Source: Camarhynchus parvulus
Taxonomy: Eukaryota; Chordata; Aves; Passeriformes; Thraupidae
Direction: 5' to 3'
NCBI RefSeq assembly: GCF_901933205.1
Contig: NC_044573.1
Location: 85,580,546-85,644,545, forward strand
Length of the DNA stretch: 64,000 nt
Part shown: one piece after another, positions 35,001 through 48,339 of the stretch
How the letters are laid out: the number at the start of each line of letters is the position of its first letter
How positions within the stretch are numbered: position 1 is the first letter of the stretch
Position numbers and translations under genes: made by a program
Notes under the pieces: generated by a model
The model's input: only the letters and a program-made list of their open reading frames with translations
Database searches by the model: none
What the model was told of the DNA's origin: nothing

Positions 35001-38000
35001 CTGTTATCCTCAGATAGGTGAATCTGTCAGCATTAAAGCTCTTCTGAATCTGCTAGGGTAAGGAAAAGAAACCGGGCAAGATTTGCTTCCTATAAACTGT
35101 GGCTTGATTGCACTTCATGTTGAACAGAAAGAATTCTTGTAATTTTAGGAGAAATGGAATTGCTAAATAACACCTCAACCGAAGAGTTCAGTAACTGAAA
35201 AAAGGGTAGTTTTAGCCTAAATAAATGTGTGGTATGCGTTGCTTCATTATCACGCTTCCTTGTTTGCTTTTCTTGCTTTCTTGGCTTAATCTTCATATTT
35301 GGTATTTTTTGCTGGGTTTTGATACATTTATTTCTTTCAGCACCTCAGCACAGGATAAGTGCAGTACACCTGTGATGCTTCACCTGTGCATCTGAGCCTA
35401 TTTTGCTATATGACTGTAGTGAGTCCAAGGAAATCAATGAGAAAGTGATTATACTGAGATTACATTCCAGTCTGCTCAATTCAATTCACGAGTGGTGCAC
35501 AAGTGAAGGTTCATTGCATCAAATTTTAGATGTCTGAAAGTTTTTTGTCTAATCTTCTTCTGCAGAGAACAGAAAGAAAGGTAAACATAGGGAACAGCTC
35601 ACATCATCCTGAGCCACAAGATATGAATCCTCCTCTGGAGGTACCTCTTTCTAACCTCTGACTTTAAAGTGAGATGAGGTGATTAGTTTTCACTTAAATA
35701 AAGTCACATGATTAGTCTATACATGGCTGAAAAGCTAAGAGTGTGTATTAACATTGAGCTTACACTGGCATGTTGATAATACTTGAAATTATGAATTAGC
35801 ATAGACCCTTATTAAACTTACCTAAATTCACTAAACTTCCTTTTGAGTTTGGCTGTAAGTCAACTACGACTAGCAGATTGTGAATGAAATGAACAGCTGT
35901 GTCTTTATAACATAAATCTCTTAGACAGGGGAAATCATTCAATCAAGTTAGTGAGAAAATTAGCACCTTTACGTTTCATTTTCACTCTTGTGTCTCAAAG
36001 GAGTTTCATTAGCACTGACAGAACTGATGATACTAGAATTTCAGACTAGAGAGGTGCCAGAGTTCATCTGTGATATCTTAGATGTGCTTCAGACTTAGTT
36101 GCTGTTGATAACTGAATCTGGTCTACTATTAAATCCATTATTTCAGATTTTCTTTAGATTGTACAGCTGTGATTAACTTAGATGGTATATTGCTGCCTAC
36201 CTTGTCAGGTGACCAATAGAAAAAGAATTGGGAAATCCTTTCCTGCCTCTAGCAATTAATCAACAAACTTCCAAATCTGCTGTCTTGCTACGTGACTTAG
36301 AGGGTGGAGGATACAAGGCACAGTTTCCTTCTTCCAGTACACTGTGCCATGCAATTTCAGCCAGAAGCAGAGGTGGATGCTTTCCTGTGCTTTCCTTTAC
36401 CCTTTGCAGAGGTACAGTCAGAATCCCTCTGTAATCTACTGCAAATAGGCAACAGTGTTAATAGTATATGATTCCAACGAGTGCTTATAGAGTCAATAAA
36501 ACTGTGACTCTTAGGTGTTTCAATTATCTGAGAACATTCCACTTGCAAATCAGGTATCTATATGCTATAAACTACATATTTGGGCATGATTTACATTAGA
36601 AAACATTAAATTGAATTTTTCCTATGTTTTTAAAGTGTAAAATGAAATTAATTTAGCATGTATACTCATAAGCTTGTCTTCTTTGGGCAAAGAATGTACT
36701 TTTTAAATGCTCTTTCTAATGTTCATTTTCCCACCCAGAAATGGGAATCCCATTAGATGATTAAGACTGTGCTTGTAAATTTGTCTTGTGTGGATAAACA
36801 CATCTAAGTAATGGTAGTAGCCTAAAATACCCTATTGGAAAAACCTAGTTATCTAAGAAATGGGTTCATAGATTGACAGAAAGATAAAAAATACTACCCA
36901 ACTTCATCACTAAAACCATGAACCTTCACAACAGTTCTGCAGTCCAGGATTGAGTGCCCTAAAGCAAAACTAGCTATGTGTTTGTGATTGAGTAATTTTT
37001 CTTACTAGCAAAAACATTCTGATATATGAGAAAATTGCAGTGTATTATGTGATACTTCTAGCAAGCTGCTTGTATCTTTTGGCTGCAGCAATGGTCCATA
37101 TGTTTGACATCCTTTATGTAATCCAGGAATACATCATTAATTGTCACTTCATACCAGGGCAATTGGCAATCTCTGTGGACAATGACAGCTACTGCCTCCT
37201 AAAATTCTTTAACAAACTATGGTGAAATTTTAATCTGTCTTTATAATCCAGAACAATGTATAGTGTTGGTGGAGTATGACATAGTTGTGCTTTAAAATTA
37301 AGGCATCCTTGTTGTGGGTGAAAATAACTGCTTCATAGGAAGCCACAGCAATCATAGAGAAAAATATCTCTTTAGAATCTGAGAATTATTTCCTGTGACA
37401 AGTGGAACAGCTATAAATATAAAATTCAGTTCTCATTTATTAATTTGCAATATCCTCTAGGGGACTTTTGTTAATAATCACTAGCATTCTTCAAAAAGCT
37501 AAAATTAAATAATTTGTTTTCCCTGGTCCTTAGTTTTCTCCTACACTTTAAAACACCTAATCCTGACAAGGACTTGATAATATTACATGTATAAGAAAAA
37601 AAAATCAAAACTCCCACACTACTGGAGTCTGTCTGGTTGTTTATATATTTCAAAGCCCACAGCTCCAAGGATGTTCTGAGGCCTGTGAAAAAATGGGGTT
37701 TTCTTTTTTTTTCTGTCTTTCTTTCTTGTACATCTCAAATCCTTCTAAATATTGAATACAACTGTAAGTCTGTGAGAAATGAGCACACTTGATGCAAATT
37801 GAGCTTCAGACAGAGCATGGGGGTCTAAGAGGTTGAGGGCAGCTAGGTTTAGGCATATGTATGTGTTTCTCTTAGCCCCAAATTACTTCCTTTTTGTTAA
37901 AGCTCAAAACATTCATACTTGTTTGATAGCTACAGCAGAGATAATGACTTTAAGTGTGCCAATTTGAACCAACTGAAGATTTGTCCCTCTATTTCCAAAC

Positions 38001-41000
38001 TTGTTTTCCGGCTGTCATATTGGTCTGCACCACACAGTTCACTAACTGTGTTCTCAATACTTCTCTTGTTTAAAATAGAAAAAGTGTACTTCATTTCATG
38101 AACAAAAGTTGCCATTAAAATAGAAAAATAATGTTGGGCACACAGCCTTAGCATGACTGTAAGGATGTACCAATTCAGTGTTAATTATCGGAATGCAGAT
38201 GCTTGTTCTGTCTCTCTCTGCAGTTGCATGCCTGAAAGTGCCATATGATTTCCAAGCAGGTTCATTAATTTATTAGCCTGATAAGTTAAAATGAAAAGCA
38301 AAGAAAAAAACATTACTTTGGGTTTATTTATTGAATTAAGTCCAGAAAATGCATCTCTGTTCTTTTATTGAGTGGCTGTGGGCTGAAATGTGACATACCT
38401 TTGGGAAAAACAAATCAAGGATTATTTAAGTGGTTGTTTACTTCAGAAATGCAAAACATGCTGTTTGGGAAGCTGAATCATTAAAACAATTGCAGTGGGA
38501 CACAGTCCTGCTCACACTGAGATCAAAAGCTTTGCATAGATTGTGTAATCTGTTTATACCGTATATTCCAACAAGTTATCAAATCATCAAGGTACAGAGC
38601 TTGAATTCCATGTATATTGCTGGTCAGAATGACCCACAGCTAGACACTTCCTAATCTTTTGCAAAGATACTATCTTATATCAACTGTCATACTATACATT
38701 TCTAGTTATAGAACCTATATTTCTCAGAACCGGGTGTATATGGGGTGTGTTGGTTGGGGGTGGTGGTGTTTGCTTACAAGATTTAGTTTTATTTTGAGGG
38801 GATTAATTTTGTATTCTGCCTTGAAGACGGGTGAGCATTCCACGTCTTTTCTATGTGGAAGAGTGATTCAAAGCTCCTTCTGTCAGCACAATTGCCTGCC
38901 TAGCTGATAGCCCCACCACCCCTGAGGAGTGGGTCTTTTCTCACAGTGATACATTATTATCCTCAAAGTAATCTGGATCTAGAGCTTTGAAGATTAGGAT
39001 TAGAGAAACAAATATGATTCACCATTCACTCAAGAGCCAAGGTAGTGTTCATAGCACTGAAATGATGTACCAAAATTGACTTGCTTTGCTTAGCAAGCGG
39101 AGTGAAGAGTTTTGGTCAGCTGCCAATTGAAGGCTATCGTCGGCATGGCCAGCACAGAATACGATAGCTGTGGAGCCTGGAAGCCATGAATATGTACAAT
39201 GCTATTGCCAAGTCAGCATCTGAGAGGATGTTCATAGGAACAGCCTGCTGGCTCATCATGGATGGGAGAATTTATTTCTGACAGATTTCATACTTGAGAG
39301 AATGTCAGCTAACCCTGAGGCTGTGAAGTCTCTTGACAGTCAGAAAACAGACCCCTTGTTTGAGAATGCTGCCATGGCTTTGGCTAGTTCTTCAAAATGT
39401 TACCCTTTTCCTTCTAACCTCATTTCTGTCTCATTCAGATTTAGTTTCAGCCAGCTGAATTCCAATTCAGAAGCTGATCTCCTGTAGGCACTGAGGCAGA
39501 TGGGAAGCAGTGCTGTTAGAGTATGATGTGAGAGATGGTTTGAACTGAGAGTCAGTAACACACTGTTCAATGCGGTGTTTCAAAAATATCTCCTGGTAGT
39601 TTTACATGTATGGCTACCAGATTAAAACAGGAGAATGGAGAAATTCACCAGCAAGGGGCCCAGATACAAGGTGCTGTTACCAGCCACAAATGCTCTGAAT
39701 CATTCACAGTAGATTGATTTGATCTGGCTTCGTGCAGTTTGCTCATTGCTGTGTGATGCTGCATGTGATGGCTAGCGCAGCAAATGTGACTGCAAGATCA
39801 GCAGCAGAAGCTTGGGAATATTATCACAGCCTGGGACTAATGTTGCAAATATAAAAAATCCAAGCAGAAAAATTTCCTCATGCTTCCTCCCTCTTAAATA
39901 TGGTTTGAGCCTCATTAGCAAATCATATGATGGCATTTTTATGTGAAATTAGTTAATTGCCCTTTGTCACAGTTTCTTGTGGGAGGTGGATCGAAACAAA
40001 GGGAAAATATAACAATCACAGACAAAAAAGTTATTCTGCCATCTGTTTGTTTATTTTTACAATTCTGCACATTACCAATTTCTGTATGAGGAAAAAACTA
40101 TTAAAACTTGTTAAAGTTTTCATTTCTTCCTCTATGTGCATTTCAAATAGATATGGAATAATCTGAGATCTAACATTGACAATAATATAATAAACTGACC
40201 AAATGAACAGGAAAGGATGTCTTAAAATACCATGTTTATTTATAGATAGTCAATTTCCAGTCCTTGCAGACCTACAAGTCAAGAATAAATTGAATGGGAT
40301 AGAATTTTGTAAATATGTGAAGTAAAGAAATTGCTTCCTGTGAGTGCTAGTCTCTTCATTTCTGTATCTAGAATAATCACTGAGAAACTTTATTTGAAAA
40401 AACAAGGAACAAGCAGTGTTACACCTGTGTAGTGTATGGTCTTCCACAGGGAAAAAAAAAGGAGGAATTTTAGAGGTATGAATGAAGAAAATATCTTTTC
40501 TCAGAAAAAGAGATTCAAGTCTCTCTGAGAGGGAAGGGACCAAGTCAGATCCATCCAGAGATGGATGGAATGTCATGTCATATGAAATATCATGTCATAG
40601 GATGGTCTCACCTGGATGTATGTTGCTTTTATCTGATGATGATGAAAGTTAGCTATTAGCAGAGCTGCTTATGAAATCCTACAGAGAAAATTTACGTAAA
40701 TTTTTCTCTGCATATCTTTCAAGCAGTGTCTGTTCTAAAGAAGAGTGGGGTAACATCTGAAATAGGTGGGGGAAGAAGAAGCACATTTACTATGAGCTCA
40801 GAAAACTTCTCTGAAGTCTGTCCTCAGTCCCAAAGGCTTGAGTAAAGACTTATGGAAAAAGAATCTGCTAATCTGTAAAGCAGAGATGGGCCAGAATTTT
40901 CTTAAGCATCCCTGAGATATGCCAATAAACTCTTCCCAGTCTTGCATTCCCCTCCTAAACTTTGTGACTAAAAACCCTTATATCAGCTATGGTACAAATC

Positions 41001-43411
41001 TGTGAGCTATGCACTCCACTGCCTTCACCTACTGAATCCAAATAATTTCAGGCTTTTTTTTGTGCTTCTGTATTTTGTCCCATGGTTCTAGGTGAAAGGA
41101 CAGTAAGCCCTGTGAAAAAACTGCTTTTTCTATCTAAATGACATTTTTCAAAGACTAGATTAATGTCTATCAGAAAAGCTGTATAGTTTAAAAAAACATT
41201 TTAAAAAGGATGGAAAAAACCCTGTGTGTCCAATAGAACAGATCATTGCTTGTCTGTGCACAGAACAGACACACATCACACAAATCACAGTAGGACTTCA
41301 TACTGTTAGCAAGGAAAAAATTTCTCAGGTTAATAATTGAGAGCAAAAGTTACCTCACCAAAGCATTGGAAGGGCAAGACAGGCTCCCAGAATGAGAATG
41401 GATTCCAGGGTTAACAGATGCAGCCTCTCATGAGAGAAATACTTATAGACTAAAAATGAACTATAATAAATCTGAGGAGATCTGAGGACAATTCTGAAAA
41501 TTTGTCAAACCTTGAAATAGGCCATGCATGTAAGCACAAGAGATTAATAAATTCTAACCTTGGCCTCTGTCTTTCCTTTTTTTCTCTCTGACATCAAATT
41601 TTGGCTCCGAAGCAGAGAAAAAAAAAAAAAAAGGTAGTTTCACTGGTTCATTTCCAGTACAAATTGGAAAAAGTAAATAGCAATTTGAATAGTGCTTCAG
41701 TATAGAGATATTACTTCTTGTTCTGTTATAAAGAAATAGCCTATTGTTCCTGTTTAGTATTTATTATCAATCTGATTTACTTTTTCTGTATTTAGTAGAA
41801 TCATATTAATTAGGATTTGGTATTAAATAATTTAAGAGTATGTATGGTTTGTATATCCATGGATTTCATCACAATAAGCCATGTGTGGGGAAGAGTATGT
41901 TGCAGAATATCTGTAAAAGGTGTTTGGAATCAGTCTTGGCTTTGAGAGGAGATGTGTCACATAATGATGGTCACCCAGGTGCCACATGAAGCAAATTGTC
42001 TTTCAACTATTTGTACCTGATTCCTGAACAAAACAGAATGCAAGCTGCACTAGGTTGTATAATGTGAGTCCTGATATAGTTTCAAAAGTTTTGGCCAAGA
42101 TCCCATCCTTTTGATTTTAGTATAGTTCAAGTAATTCACTAGAATAGCCTTTCTCTCCACCAGCTACTGAGGTATCTCAGAAAAACCAAAATTCTAAATC
42201 AGTTATGTCCCTGGTATTTTTAAAATGAATTCTTTGCTTACAGCTTAACTTGACATAGGAAAACAAGGGGCTGTGTGGCTGAGGATACACAAATAAAAGT
42301 TTTATGCAAGATAAGTGGAATACAAAGAAGAAAAGAGACCTCCAGGAAACGGTTCAAGAAACAGTGGGCACAAACAGCAGTGATATCACATCAGCAGTGA
42401 CTCCAGCTGGGAATAAGCAGACAAGAATAATCAAGTCTCTTCATTCCCATAGATCTTCTGTAACCAGCTTAGACTACAAGGCAACCAGACAAGTTATTAT
42501 TTTCATACTCCATCAGAAAGCAGGGATACATACACTGTTATGAAGCACATAACATTTACTTGGGAGCAACTATATATTTCTAACAAAAAAAGATGTGTTT
42601 TTTATACATTGCTCCTGGTGTGGAAAATGTCACTTTATTACTAGACACTTTAAAAAATACAGGACAAAAATGGAATTAAGGTTCTTATATCCAGAAATAA
42701 CCTTTCAGCTGCTGCCTGATCTTTATTTAGCTCTAAACTCTATATCTTCACTTGGCTTCAAAGCCTTTCTTGCCTGGATAAGTACATCTCTGCAAGGCCA
42801 AGTGTTTTGAATGCATAATACCAACAGGAGGCAGAAACTACATATTCTTCCAGGGTCTGATCTATACAGTTTCTTAACAGACTAAGCTCCTTTAGCAAGC
42901 AAACTTTAAAAAGATCACAGTAAAACAGCTTCCTCTATTAGTCAACTGCTGTATTAGTCACACAGAAGTGGAAGAACCTGCATTTAATTGATTCTAAAAC
43001 TTGAAAAAATTCAAACCACTTGTTCCGTAAGGCTGCCTTGGGCACTGAGAATTAGACAGATGTGGGAAAGTGCAGATGGAATTAAAAGTGAAGGGAGGCT
43101 TTTCCTGTTGGAGGTATTTTGCAGCAATGAATTTATGATTCATGCGGCAGAGAGTGGAGAAAGGGAGCTATGACTGTTCAACAGCTCCTTTTCCCATGAG
43201 TCTTTCTTTAAATTGTTGGATAAATGCTTCTAATAGGCAGAAAAATACCTTAGCCTCCATGCCACAGATTTTGTTCATCTTTGGGCTTGTTCTTTCTTGC
43301 TAGTCCCCAGTTTAATTTCACGATAATGAATGTATCAGGTAAATGTATTTGAGGGATTGCTATAAGTTTTCTTGTATTACATTGTCTTTCAACTACAGGG
43401 TACAAGATAAT
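32099..43411. other. intergenic DNA, no gene recognised
   Basis: Eleven kilobases are without a recognised exon, RNA gene or interspersed repeat. Single-copy-looking stretches at about 38.15-38.42 kb and 39.0-39.95 kb have balanced composition and no simple repeats, and could be conserved noncoding elements. A short pyrimidine run lies at about 37700-37730 and a poly-A run at about 41617-41632. Confidence 0.45.
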
Positions 43412-43618
43412 TGTGACCAGTTCTGTGCTCCCCAGTACGAGAGAGACTTGGAGCTTCTGGAGCGGCTCCAGGAGAGAGCAGCAATGATGGAGTGACTGGA
43501 ACATCTCTCTCATGGAGACAGACTGAGGAAGCTGGGCCTGTTCAGTCTTGAGAAGAGATGACTGACAGGGGACCTCATCAATGTTTATGATTATCTGAAG
43601 GGAGGGTGCCAAGAGGGT
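43412..43618 (+). mobile_element. CR1 LINE internal fragment
   Basis: About 205 bp match the CR1 region just downstream of the reverse-transcriptase end: 'gagcttctggagcggctcca', 'gaagctgggcctgttcagtc', 'gacctcatcaatgtttatga' and 'atctgaagggagggtgcc'. Both ends are truncated and the 3' UTR is missing. It lies about 160 bp upstream of the solo LTR at 43777. Confidence 0.92.
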
Positions 43619-43770
43619 GTACCTTTGGCTCCATTCTCTCTATCATGGAGTCAAGCTCTGACTGTGTTGGCTACATCTCTGTTAGTTACAATGGAACCCT
43701 GGACAGCTTGCAGAGACCTAGACAGCTGTGTTGCAGACAGCTCAAGTGGAAGTACTTTCAGATTAAAGCA

Positions 43771-43776
43771 TGGTAA
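43771..43776 (+). repeat. target-site duplication, left copy
   Basis: TGGTAA here is repeated exactly at 44514-44519, flanking the LTR at 43777-44513. A 6-bp duplication is typical of class II (ERVK-like) integration. Confidence 0.85.
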
Positions 43777-44513
43777 TGTTGGGGAGGATGGAACAGGGAA
43801 GCTTTATAAATATGATTGCCTGGCAAAACATTTTGAGAATATGGAAACTATAAGTGAGATTGAAATGAAAGCAACCTTTGAGATCCCTTAGTTACTGAAC
43901 AACGGGAAAACAATGGTGTGGCCGAAGAAGGTAATCCCCTTTTGATGAAACAATACCCTCTGCAAGCAGGCAGGTCCAAGGGTCAGAAAGCAGACCCTGC
44001 CAGCTTGGCAGAAGGTGTCCAAAGAGTAGTTTTTGGGGTTTAAAATTTAGCACAATATGGTAATGTAGCAATTCTTATAGGCTGTATGTAAATGCTGTAG
44101 GATTTGTATCTTGTACTAGATTGGTTAGTGAGAATCAGAATATTCAACACAGAAGATGATTTATTGTATTGTAACGGGAACTTCGCTCTCTCACTCACTT
44201 CCTTTTCGATGCTCTCAGCTCTCACCTCTTTTGCCTCTTCTTTCTTAGCTTTTAGCTCTTGCCTTTCACCCTCTTAGCTCTTAACTCATAGCTCGCTCTG
44301 TCTCTCTTATCTTTTAGCTCTTAGCTCTTACTCTTACTCTCATCCTCTCTGCCCCTTTCTTCTCTCGGACCTGCTCCGAGCTGCGGCTGGCAGCTTCCAG
44401 CAGGGCCCTGCACCCACGCCCTTTGCAATAAAGCCCAAGTCCATGACCTGGCTTCAGAGATCTCTCATCTCCATCCGTCCTGACCATGCAGGGGACCCCC
44501 CATCACTCCTACA
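43777..44513 (+). mobile_element. solo LTR of a class II (ERVK-like) endogenous retrovirus
   Basis: This 737-bp element begins TGTTGGGG and ends CCTACA, that is TG...CA with a short TGT/ACA inverted terminus. It is bounded by identical 6-bp target duplications (TGGTAA). A polyadenylation signal AATAAA lies at 44427-44432, about 85 bp before the end, which sets the plus orientation. Just upstream of it (about 44240-44345) is a pyrimidine-rich stretch of repeated TTAGCTCT-type units. No internal retroviral sequence follows, so it is a solo LTR left by LTR-LTR recombination. It could act as a promoter or polyadenylation site. Family naming needs a repeat library. Confidence 0.85.
44240..44345 (+). 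repeat. TTAGCTCT-type tandem repeat inside the LTR
   Basis: Several imperfect copies of (C/T)TTAGCTCT are spread through a pyrimidine-rich tract just upstream of the LTR polyadenylation signal, probably in or next to its R region. Confidence 0.7.
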
Positions 44514-44519
44514 TGGTAA
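44514..44519 (+). repeat. target-site duplication, right copy
   Basis: TGGTAA is identical to 43771-43776 and immediately follows the LTR's terminal CA. Confidence 0.85.
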
Positions 44520-47500
44520 CATCGATGTATATGTGCAGAAGCTTAAATATGAGCCAAATTTACAACTCTTTTTACAGACAATGGAGCTTTGGTCCAGTGC
44601 CTGCACACTACATGACTATCTAGTATAATTTAGGAACCTTTAGGTGCTGCCTTACCTCCAGCTGTCTCTCTAGAAAGGCATAAAGGTCTAGTCAGTCCTG
44701 TGGCACTGCCCTGTAAAACTACATTCAGTATCCTACCATATTTCAAGTGATACCAGATGCCTGTGTAAAGGCAGCTGAATCAATCCCGAAGACATTACAG
44801 TAAATGAGGATAAAAGAACTATTCAAAAGAGCTGAATAAACACAAACTGAAGGAAATCTGGACAAAATTTGACTGCCACAGTTAGCTAAACTGAATCTTA
44901 GCAATTATGTCACAACCAGATGACCATTCCTGGGATCTGCCAAAAATAACCATTTCACATGCAAAAATATGTGCCATGTATTTTTAAAGGTATAAATCCT
45001 TTAGGAATATGGTAATAAATTACCGTGTAGATTTTTTCCCTTGAAGATATAATCATGTAAGGGTTTTTTTTCCAGTTATTTTGATTCTTTAAACAAGTGC
45101 AGAAATGTCTTTTTTTTTCTATAAGGGCCTGTGTACTGACAAATAATGCAAAATTTGTTACAGTTTTGTCCATGTATCCTTTGTACACTGAAGTAATTAA
45201 CCTAAGATCTTCTCGCTGCCTTTGAGTTAAGGTGCAAGATACTCACCTAGGATCATGGCCTGGGAGATTATCTTGGTACATTTATTCTTTGGCATAAACT
45301 ATTGAGAGCTTCCCTCTCAACAGGGAAATATCTCCATGAGATGTCTTTCTTTTGGGGGGGGGGGTGGGGGGACATTTCCCTGTGTCTTTTAGCATGCACC
45401 CTCTTTTCAGGACCACTTGCTCATTTTAAACCCAAACAGGGTTTACATAGCACTAGCTTCAGTGCAAATTCCATCTACGGGTTGAATATTTTTCCTGTTC
45501 ATGCTGCAAGTTATAGCTTTCTTCCCTGGATCAGAATATTGACTCCAAATTTTTAGTTGAAATAAGGTGAAATGTGTAATATCCAATTCATATCCTATTC
45601 TGTGTTAGTGGGGATAACTTTTTTCTGACCACGATAAATCTTGTGCTTCAATGATTTATTTTCTTCCAAATGTGTTTTTCTTAAAATCACACTACTACCA
45701 TTGTTTCTGAAAATACATTGGCCTGTACACCCATGTCCAACTTGAAATTATTATCTGCCCTATTTGTTTTTCATGAGGGTATACTCATGCAAGACGATGT
45801 TGCCCATTCCTCCTCCAAAGCATTCTGCTTTACTGAATTGATATTGTCACTCCTTGCACATGCAGTCCATCTTGTACCGATGCCTGCAAACTACTGCTGA
45901 GAAGCATAATCCTCTGGAGTTTGTTTTTTGGAAGTCGTTGTCACATCCCATTTTTGCAGACAGTCACTCGAGTTGTGTCATATGATCCTCTGCAAATGTC
46001 TTTAATTTTCCCATATTGAGTACTTTTACACCCACAGCGTCAGATTACTGAGTAAATAAGCTTAACTATATGACTATTTTCTTTTAGAAAAACCTGGAAA
46101 AAACCATTAATTTTAGGTACTATTTATATTGCTAGATTTTTTTCCCCTTTCTTCATTGTCTTTCCCAATGTGATTTGCTGTCAGACCAAGAGCTGAAAAA
46201 ATTCCAAACTGATATTTGATTGTTGATAACAATTTTTTTCAGTTACTTCTGCGTGATTTTTACCTTATTTTCATACATTTTAGCTTCATTTATACTGTCA
46301 GCTTAATTCACTTTTGGACTTTCTGAGGAGTTGTGTTTTGCTAGTGAAGGAAATGTGAAATTTTATTAATTGTAACTATTAAACTGAAGTATAACTTTAA
46401 AAGTGACCCTAAGCTGTGCTGCTCAAACGCTTAGCCTTCTGGTTTCTGTGTTACAGTGGAAAAATCCCATTGTAGATATCCTGTCCAAAATAATTATCCA
46501 GTCCTTTTTCATAGTGAAAAGAGAGTGCTCAGACTCCTTATAATAGGATTTAGTTTACCTGTGTCAGACCTTATTTTAGGATGAGTATTATGACTCAAAA
46601 TAAAATGCAGCAAATCAATCAATCTCGGCATATTTGAAAAATACAAAGTAGCTCTTTTAGTATTTCTAAGCAGTACTCTGAGAATAGAAGGAATGGTAGA
46701 GAGCTTCTGAAAAAAAAAGATAGAAAATTCCTTTTATTTTAACAAAGTGTTTAGAAAATATAGATTCTTTGTATTCCACAATTTTTTGCGGCTTTTGCTA
46801 TACTTGCTTTGGGCATCTGACTTCTTGAGAATTAATTAAATTAAGCATCAGAAGATCCAACTCTCTCAGTGGCATCTGTGACTCCAGACATTAACTTCAT
46901 AGTTATGGAATTTCTCTTTGTTTGAAACTGAAAAGAGAAAAGAAAAAGGAATTAGAATAAATCTGAATATCAAAAAATATGTGCATAGGATATCCAAGTA
47001 TTAATAAAAACATAGGTTTTGACACCCTGGTATTTCATGATTTGAGGAAAACAATCTGAAATAGAAGTTGTACAGTTTTACACTGTTCTTAGAAATATAA
47101 ATCTTCAGTGTTCAAAATTGATAAAATACTCTTTTGGAGATATCAGTGCTCCTTTAGAAATGGTCCACCTGTCTTATTCATAAAAGGAACAGATGTCCAA
47201 CAAAAGTCAAAAGCTTACTGAAATAAAGGAAGTATTAACTAATCTGAGAATATTTATCAATTAGCTAATACTACAGTCAGTGGTCAATCACAGTATTGTA
47301 CTATTCTTATCTCTTAAAAAGAAGTCCAGTAGCATCTTGGAAAAATGTTTGTCTGTTTGCATTCTTGTTTAATTATCATGTTCACTTGCAGAGCAACAAA
47401 ATTACCCTTCAGAATGAGAAAATCTAACAATGTGCCTGAGCTGAAGATCTGCCAACAATTTTCTAGCAAATCTCAAGCAGAATTCGAATGACCAAAGTCT

Positions 47501-48275
47501 GTTTCATGAGGAAAGTCACACTTCGAAATAACTTTTTTGTGAGAAACCTTGACCACAAATGTGTTATACAATCAATATCGTGTGAAATTAGCACGGTGTA
47601 GTACTGGTATTCTTTGAACTCTCTTCCAAGCAAAGCTATGTAGTTTAATGATTCATTTGAACAAAATAAAAATCCTGATTTCATAGACATTTAGTTAGAA
47701 ATGCTGGAGTAATCTGGTTTGGCTAACTCTACATAAAAGGACTATGTTTCTATTATCTTGCTGTTTATTTTCATTCACCAAATCAAGATATCAATTTAAG
47801 TAACATTGAGTAGCTGAAAAACATCCCAGGCTTTAGCCTGGAATGGAGAATGTACAGGGAGGAAAGCAACATGAAATTACAATCCAGCTTTCTGTTCATC
47901 AAATATTTTGCTGCTGGGAAGAAAGTGACCAGATGTAGTATGTTGATCGTGGTACTTAGCTGACTTGCCTCTGCCAAATTCCTAATAGACTAATGCAATA
48001 CGTAGTTTACAGAGCAAATGTTGGAATGAACAAATAAGAATTATACTCCATCAGAAAGTTAATTATAGAATAATTAGTGATGGACCTCTTTAAGGTATAA
48101 CAGATCAAGAGAAAAAAAATAAGATACATTTTAAACCATTTCTTATAAAAATTAATGTTCAATACGTGTAAGGTTTACCTCTCTTTTAACAAAACAGGGT
48201 AATTGATACGTGGAGTCATCATATAAACCAACTGAAGACAACATACGAAACAAATCCCTCCATGGGTCATTTACT
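44520..48275. other. intergenic DNA, no gene recognised
   Basis: No exon, RNA gene or interspersed repeat is recognised, apart from a G-run (about 45354-45371) listed separately. The sequence is AT-rich with short open frames. Confidence 0.45.
45354..45371 (+). repeat. poly-G run
   Basis: Eleven G, one T and six G occur in a row. Such a run is error-prone in sequencing and could form a G-quadruplex. Confidence 0.9.
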
Positions 48276-48339
48276 TTAGCATTGGACTTGATGACCCTTG
48301 TGGGTCCCTTCCAAGTCAGACTATTCTCTGAATCTCTGA
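48276..48339 (+). mobile_element. CR1 LINE 3'-terminal fragment
   Basis: About 64 bp resemble the last part of CR1: 'ttggacttgatgacccttgt', 'gggtcccttccaa', then a decayed ATTCTCTGAATCTCTGA terminal motif. No more upstream CR1 sequence is visible, so this is a heavily 5'-truncated copy. Confidence 0.8.

Noticed and set aside
43250..43612. 120-codon minus-strand frame
   Set aside because: Overlaps the CR1 fragment in antisense and has no recognisable domain.
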